Part shown: one piece after another, positions 13,824 through 16,987 of the stretch
Numbering within the stretch: the stretch's first letter is position 1
Layout of the letters: each line of letters begins with the position of its first letter
Source of the DNA: JAAELZ01 sp965209105
GTDB lineage: Bacteria > Pseudomonadota > Gammaproteobacteria > Arenicellales > Poriferihabitantaceae
Direction of reading: 5' to 3'
Length of the DNA stretch: 16,987 bases
NCBI GenBank assembly: GCA_965209105.1
Contig: CBDBQB010000018.1
Location: 1-16,987, forward strand
Program-made: the position numbers and the translations under genes
The notes under the pieces: model-generated
Databases searched by the model: none
Seen by the model: the letters and a program-made list of their open reading frames with translations, nothing else
What the model was told of the DNA's origin: nothing

Positions 13824-14932
13824 CGCCCCCAATTTATGCCGCACTGCTGAGTATCGCGCGAGCATTGGTAGAACCGAACACCAAGGATCTTTCCGACGCG
13901 CTGTTGAGGATAGATGATTGGCAAGCTTTCGCCAATCAGCTCGAAAATCACGGTCTATCCGTGATGCTGGCCGAGCTGGCAAAGAAGCATACAATCAACT
14001 TACCCAGAAATCTTGAACTTCAGCTCAAAGCACTTAGTTTACGACATCAAAAGGTGCGTGTTGCAAGGCATGTCGTCCTCGCGGATGTTATTGATATATT
14101 TGAGGAAAACAGTATTGAGTTCGCCTTGCTCAAGGGTGCTGCGCTATCAGAATTAGTCTACGACCCGCCTTGGTCTCGTCCGATGCGGGACATTGATATA
14201 CTGGTCAATCCAGACAAGGCGCAAGACGCGCAGAAGTTGCTGCGATCCATTGGCTTTAGCAATGAAGATTTCAAGGCGGGATACTTATTCGAGCATCACC
14301 ATTTGCCGAATTCCACAAGAACGCAAGACGGATTTAAAATAAGCTTAGAGGTGCATCATGATGCTTTGTCGGGTGACGTCGATGCATCGATCAAACTCAA
14401 CAATCTCGAGCAAAATTTGACGACATTTGATCTCGCTGGAAAACAAGCCCATGCGCTTGGACACACAGATATGCTCAAGCACTTATGCCACCATACCTTT
14501 GAGCCAGCAGACTATATAAAATTGGGCTCGATCATCGACATGATTTCTTATGCAAAGTATTTCGCTGATCAAATCAACTGGCAGGATCTAAAGCAAAAAC
14601 ACCCCAATATTGATAACGCCTTTCGTTGTATCGACGCGCTCATTCCAATGCCTGAATCATTGAAGCACAAGATGGGCGGTAAGTGGCTTTCGGCTTCAAA
14701 ATTAAAGGGGGTCGGTCGCGGGTTCTTTCCGCTATCACAAATAAACCGGCTAAATAACCCGAGGGACAAAGTGCGCGCAATGCTGATTCCGTCGGCGTGG
14801 TGGTCACATATTTTTTACGCTGTTCCTCCGCAAAAATCGCTATGGTTTGTTCGAGCCGTGCGACACCCTTTCCAGATGGGGAAATGGTTATTTAGGCGCT
14901 ATCGTGCTGCACATAAAAGCAGGAGTCAGTAG
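13820..14932 (+). CDS. nucleotidyltransferase family protein (PF14907 type)
   Basis: Predicted nucleotidyltransferase of 370 residues with a minimal pol-beta-like core. Visible are IEFALLKGAALSELVY (99-114), the paired-carboxylate motif RPMRDIDILV (120-129) with Asp124 and Asp126, and LEVHHDAL (176-183), whose Glu177 may be the third metal ligand. An all-helical N-terminal region (1-95) precedes it and a long helical C-terminal region follows. The last 30 residues are rich in Arg, Lys, Trp and Phe (KSLWFVRAVRHPFQMGKW and on), resembling a membrane-surface or nucleic-acid-binding tail. It overlaps the kinase gene by 4 bases (ATGA), so both are made together. Homologues occur beside HprK-like kinases in some lasso peptide clusters. 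The transferred nucleotide and acceptor are unknown. Confidence 0.82.
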   Translation: MTPPIYAALLSIARALVEPNTKDLSDALLRIDDWQAFANQLENHGLSVMLAELAKKHTINLPRNLELQLKALSLRHQKVRVARHVVLADVIDIFEENSIEFALLKGAALSELVYDPPWSRPMRDIDILVNPDKAQDAQKLLRSIGFSNEDFKAGYLFEHHHLPNSTRTQDGFKISLEVHHDALSGDVDASIKLNNLEQNLTTFDLAGKQAHALGHTDMLKHLCHHTFEPADYIKLGSIIDMISYAKYFADQINWQDLKQKHPNIDNAFRCIDALIPMPESLKHKMGGKWLSASKLKGVGRGFFPLSQINRLNNPRDKVRAMLIPSAWWSHIFYAVPPQKSLWFVRAVRHPFQMGKWLFRRYRAAHKSRSQ

Positions 14933-14998
14933 TTCAGCACTACACTGCGAACCATTCAACGCCTTATTCAACAATCACCCAGCTCAGTGAGTCCGGCC

Positions 14999-16096
14999 TT
15001 AATCGATTAGGTTTTGATATACCAAGGATAGTTTTTGTACCATCTCAGGGGCCGTAAAATTCTTCTTATAATGCGCCAAAGCAGCCTTTCCATATTGCGC
15101 GCGCAATTGCTCATTTTCAGCCAGTCGAGTAATGTTTTTTGCCAAAGCATTGGCGTCTTTGGGGGGAGATAAAAGGCCCGTTTTCTGGTGTAACACCGCT
15201 TCGCTAACCCCTCCTACATCGGTAGACACTACCGACAAACCCATGCTCATCGCTTCGAGAATACTGAGCGGCAAGCCTTCATAGTTTGAACTCAATACGA
15301 ATATATCCGCATCCGTTAAATGCGTCGCGGTGTCTGTTACTTCGCCTAATAATGTCACTCTATTTTGTAAGCCTAAGCTTGAGATCGCGTTTTCTAGCCC
15401 TCCACGGCAATCCCCCTCTCCAATGATGAAAGCTTGATAAGGCACCCTTAAGGCCGCCAATGCTTTTAACATCAAGGCGTGGTTCTTAACCTGACTGAGC
15501 CGCCCTACTGATACAATTTTGAGAACCGGCACTGCCCTTAGCTTCGCTTGCAGCGTAGCTTGGCTGACGCCATTTAATATAAGGTGACGCCGCTGATCCG
15601 AGCCGACGCGATAACGCTGGGCGAGTCTAAAATCATAGTTCGACACCGTCACGACCTGACCGATTAATCGACATAGTATTGATTCAAGAATCAGGCCGTA
15701 GCTGCGTTGTAACCACGGTGCACCTTCGGTAAACGACCAGCCATGTGCGGTGAATAATGACGGCGTTTTGGTTTTCCAAGCGGCGATTCGCCCGATTACC
15801 CCCGCCTTTGATGAATGACAGTGCAGCAAGTCGGGCTTGAGCTTGCGCAATAGGTCTAAGCACTCGCCTATCGCACGATAATCCGTTAGGAGAGAAATTG
15901 GCCGTTTCAAATGTTCCAGTATATGAACCTCTACTCCCAATGTCTGGGCTTTGTGAGTAAGGTAATCCTCTTCGCCACAGGCCAGTACGAATTCATATTG
16001 ATTCTGAAGCCGCTTGATGATTTCCAAGACATGAACTTGCGCACCGCCCACATCCGCCTTGGTGATTAGCAACAAAATTCGCGGCCTCACAGACAT
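14999..16096 (-). CDS. GT4-family glycosyltransferase
   Basis: Retaining glycosyltransferase with GT-B fold, 365 residues, likely cytosolic or membrane-peripheral, acting in polysaccharide or glycolipid assembly. The N-terminal domain has the glycine-rich acceptor-side loop ITKADVGGAQVHV (11-23) and HCHSSKAGVIGRIAA (92-106). The C-terminal domain has VSVGRLSQVKN (195-205), the IIGEGDC strand-turn, and the catalytic EX7E motif EGLPLSILE (273-281), followed by AMSMGLSVVSTDVGG. Specificity cannot be read from sequence; WcaL/PglH-like enzymes look similar. It begins 5 bases after the yjbQ stop, so it is probably expressed with yjbQ. It converges with the kinase/nucleotidyltransferase cassette; no clear terminator is seen in the 66-base gap between them. 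Confidence 0.9.
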   Translation of the reverse strand: MSVRPRILLLITKADVGGAQVHVLEIIKRLQNQYEFVLACGEEDYLTHKAQTLGVEVHILEHLKRPISLLTDYRAIGECLDLLRKLKPDLLHCHSSKAGVIGRIAAWKTKTPSLFTAHGWSFTEGAPWLQRSYGLILESILCRLIGQVVTVSNYDFRLAQRYRVGSDQRRHLILNGVSQATLQAKLRAVPVLKIVSVGRLSQVKNHALMLKALAALRVPYQAFIIGEGDCRGGLENAISSLGLQNRVTLLGEVTDTATHLTDADIFVLSSNYEGLPLSILEAMSMGLSVVSTDVGGVSEAVLHQKTGLLSPPKDANALAKNITRLAENEQLRAQYGKAALAHYKKNFTAPEMVQKLSLVYQNLID

Positions 16097-16101
16097 ATGA
16101 T

Positions 16102-16509
16102 CTAACTTTGCAGATGCGCAATAATTTGGCGTTGATGTTCGCCGCGACGATGCTCAAACAGAAAAATGCCCTGCCATGTTCCGAGTAGTAAGCGACGCTG
16201 CTCGAATGGAATACTGAGACTGGATTGAGTGAGCATCGATTTAATGTGCGCCGGCATGTCATCTGGCCCTTCATTGGTATGCGTAAACATCTGATTATCT
16301 TCCGGCACCAATTGGTTCATCCAGTTTAGCAAATCATGTTGAACGGACGGATCAGCATTTTCTTGAATGAGTAGACTCGCCGAAGTATGGCAAATAAATA
16401 GGCTCAACAAGCCATCGCTACTCGATGCAGAATCGAGCAAGGCCTGCGCTTGATCCGTTATTTCAAGGAGTTGCTGGTTTTGGGTTGAAAGCGTAAATTT
16501 TTTAAGCAT
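16102..16509 (-). CDS. yjbQ: YjbQ / UPF0047 family protein
   Basis: Small cytosolic enzyme-like protein, 135 residues. In E. coli, YjbQ has weak thiamine-phosphate synthase activity; the true role is uncertain. The conserved blocks are all present: FICHTSASLLIQENADPSV (38-56) with His41, EGPDDMPAHIKSML (80-93) with His88, and the C-terminal LGTWQGIFLFEHRR (109-122) with Glu119 and His120, which form the predicted metal or phosphate site. Length and start match the family. No Shine-Dalgarno precedes the ATG. The upstream 70 bases separate it from a predicted terminator and structured RNA, so that element could be an attenuator controlling yjbQ and the glycosyltransferase. Confidence 0.93.
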   Translation of the reverse strand: MLKKFTLSTQNQQLLEITDQAQALLDSASSSDGLLSLFICHTSASLLIQENADPSVQHDLLNWMNQLVPEDNQMFTHTNEGPDDMPAHIKSMLTQSSLSIPFEQRRLLLGTWQGIFLFEHRRGEHQRQIIAHLQS

Positions 16510-16578
16510 GTGTTTACTCTAAAGAAGCTAATTAATGATCGCGCGTAAGGCTTGAATAGTATCTGCTAAACGTTTGTT

Positions 16579-16632
16579 TTAGGCACAAAAAAAAGCGATC
16601 AGAATTAATCGCATTACGCCACTAACTCTCAT
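16579..16632 (-). CDS. candidate 17-residue hydrophobic peptide ORF
   Basis: The frame starts at ATG 16632-16630, encodes MRVSGVMRLILIAFFCA and stops with TAA at 16581-16579. An aggag lies 8 bases upstream of the ATG, and a second, full-length aaggagg (16656-16650) lies within the hairpin stem. The ORF runs through the predicted terminator, and its stop codon is a few bases past the T-run, so terminated transcripts would lack the stop. It may be a leader peptide whose translation affects termination, a very small membrane-active peptide, or chance. Confidence 0.25.
   Translation of the reverse strand: MRVSGVMRLILIAFFCA
16587..16612 (-). terminator. intrinsic terminator upstream of yjbQ
   Basis: In minus-strand sense, GCGAT (16612-16608), loop TAATTCTG and ATCGC (16599-16595) are followed at once by eight Ts (16594-16587). 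A competing longer stem is possible, since AAAAGCGAT at 16639-16631 also pairs with ATCGCTTTT at 16599-16591. The two structures use the same 3' arm and exclude each other. Confidence 0.6.
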
Positions 16633-16697
16633 CGCTTTTGCTCCTGTATCCTCCTTACTTGGTCTAGGCTTCTTCGTCCTACCCTTTTGTAAGGAGC
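16587..16697 (-). ncRNA. predicted structured small RNA or attenuator leader upstream of yjbQ
   Basis: On the minus strand a promoter-like pair (TTGGAC, 18-base spacer, TAAATT) leads directly into a strong extended hairpin (16651-16696). Its outer stem is ctccttac/gtaaggag, continued by gg/cc and tagg/ccta inner helices around the loop acgaagaag. Downstream is an intrinsic terminator with eight Ts. The unit is about 110 bases long and lies between orn and yjbQ. It could be a stand-alone small RNA or the leader of yjbQ. I recognise no known RNA family: it does not resemble a TPP riboswitch, although yjbQ is linked to thiamine phosphate. Confidence 0.42.
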
Positions 16698-16701
16698 GCG
16701 T

Positions 16702-16731
16702 AATTTAGAGTAATCGCCAGTAAAAGTCCAA
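16702..16731 (-). promoter_or_regulatory. candidate promoter for the structured RNA
   Basis: The -35-like TTGGAC is at 16731-16726 and the -10-like TAAATT at 16707-16702, with an 18-base spacer. The start would fall at about 16695-16697, exactly where the 5' arm of the hairpin begins, which is the main reason to believe it. Confidence 0.4.
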
Positions 16732-16773
16732 AGGCGTTTGCTTATATAGTGAGTGTTTTTAGATTAAATGGAT

Positions 16774-16804
16774 AAAAACCCTGGAATTCATCTATCTAAA
16801 CCAG
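16774..16804 (-). terminator. weak candidate terminator after orn
   Basis: In minus-strand sense, CTGG (16804-16801) and CCAG (16784-16781) form a 4-base stem with a 16-base loop, followed two bases later by five Ts. It lies 14 bases beyond the orn stop. The stem is short, so this is only a possibility; AT-rich inverted repeats tttagat/atctaaa and gttttta/taaaaac overlap it. Confidence 0.25.
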
Positions 16805-16817
16805 ACAAAGAAACAGT

Positions 16818-16987
16818 TTAAACATCAATAAAATGCTCGCGATAGTATTTCAACTCATTAATCGATTCGATAATATCGTCTAATGCCTTATGTGCCCCAC
16901 CCTTTTGGAACCCTGCAACTATCTCGGGTTTCCATCGCTGAGCGAGTTCTTTAACCGAGGTTACATCCACATTACGATAATGCAAAA
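16818..16987 (-). CDS. orn: oligoribonuclease, C-terminal part (5' end outside window)
   Basis: 3'-5' exoribonuclease that degrades 2-5-nucleotide RNAs (including the linear c-di-GMP product pGpG) to mononucleotides; essential in E. coli and some other Gammaproteobacteria. Only the last 56 codons are present. They read HYRNVDVTSVKELAQRWKPE, a middle GGAHKALDDIIESINELKYY and the terminal YREHFIDV. This is the conserved Orn C terminus: the His-Lys-Ala-Leu-Asp-Asp stretch carries the final catalytic His and Asp of the DEDDh exonuclease core. The stop is TAA at 16820-16818. The frame is intact up to the window edge. Confidence 0.95.
   Translation of the reverse strand, partial: LHYRNVDVTSVKELAQRWKPEIVAGFQKGGAHKALDDIIESINELKYYREHFIDV

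Noticed and set aside
12684..14932. Complete lasso peptide cluster
   Set aside because: No asparagine-synthetase-like cyclase, no transglutaminase-like protease and no precursor ORF are present in the window.
16510..16700. TPP riboswitch upstream of yjbQ
   Set aside because: I looked for the conserved CUGAGA and ACCUGAU-type elements and did not find them on either strand; the hairpins here have a different layout.
16510..16817. tRNA-Gly genes next to orn, as in E. coli
   Set aside because: No cloverleaf, no GTTCRANYC-like T-loop sequence and no CCA end could be found in this gap.

Overview
The window is bacterial chromosome with about average GC and dense, mostly co-directional genes. The order aroQ-accB-accC-prmA-(zinc-ribbon/DUF3426 gene)-dusB on the minus strand is the arrangement known from many Gammaproteobacteria, where fis often follows dusB. 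Together with a monofunctional RelA, a GabD close to the E. coli protein and an oligoribonuclease next to yjbQ, this points to a gammaproteobacterium that is not enterobacterial. I cannot place it more precisely. There is no IS element, prophage, CRISPR array, tRNA or rRNA.

Layout. Positions 1-5272 (minus) hold the conserved housekeeping block, read from right to left: aroQ, accB, accC, prmA, a membrane-anchored zinc-ribbon/DUF3426 protein, and dusB, which runs off the left edge. A good sigma70-like promoter lies upstream of aroQ. Positions 5273-5653 are a divergent intergenic region with two strong palindromes. Positions 5654-6562 (plus) hold an EamA/DMT-type transporter. Positions 6659-12569 (minus) hold a second co-directional block: relA, a DUF1272 zinc protein, a nucleoside-recognition (Gate) membrane protein, an Fe-S protein combining a Fer4_19-like and a CDGSH domain, a DUF302 protein, a probable 36-residue ORF, and gabD.

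Positions 12684-14932 (plus) hold a compact three-gene cassette: a PqqD-like peptide-binding protein, an HPr-kinase-like P-loop kinase and a PF14907-type nucleotidyltransferase. The last two overlap by 4 bases. This matches the poorly understood 'HPr-rel-A' type of cassette, whose substrate is not known to me. Similar kinase and nucleotidyltransferase genes decorate some lasso peptides. No precursor peptide, radical SAM enzyme or peptide cyclase is visible here, so what the cassette modifies is the main open question of the window.

Positions 14999-16509 (minus) hold a GT4 glycosyltransferase just downstream of yjbQ, convergent with the cassette. Positions 16510-16817 hold what looks like a structured minus-strand RNA with promoter, hairpin and intrinsic terminator, plus a 17-codon hydrophobic ORF, either a small RNA or an attenuator for yjbQ. 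The right edge (16818-16987) is the C-terminal part of orn.

A recurring trait is that most genes lack a visible Shine-Dalgarno sequence. Exceptions are accB, pqqD-like, the DUF1272 gene and the 17-codon ORF. Two of the genes without one (accC, gabD) are preceded by short ORFs whose stop codon overlaps the start in an ATGA arrangement.
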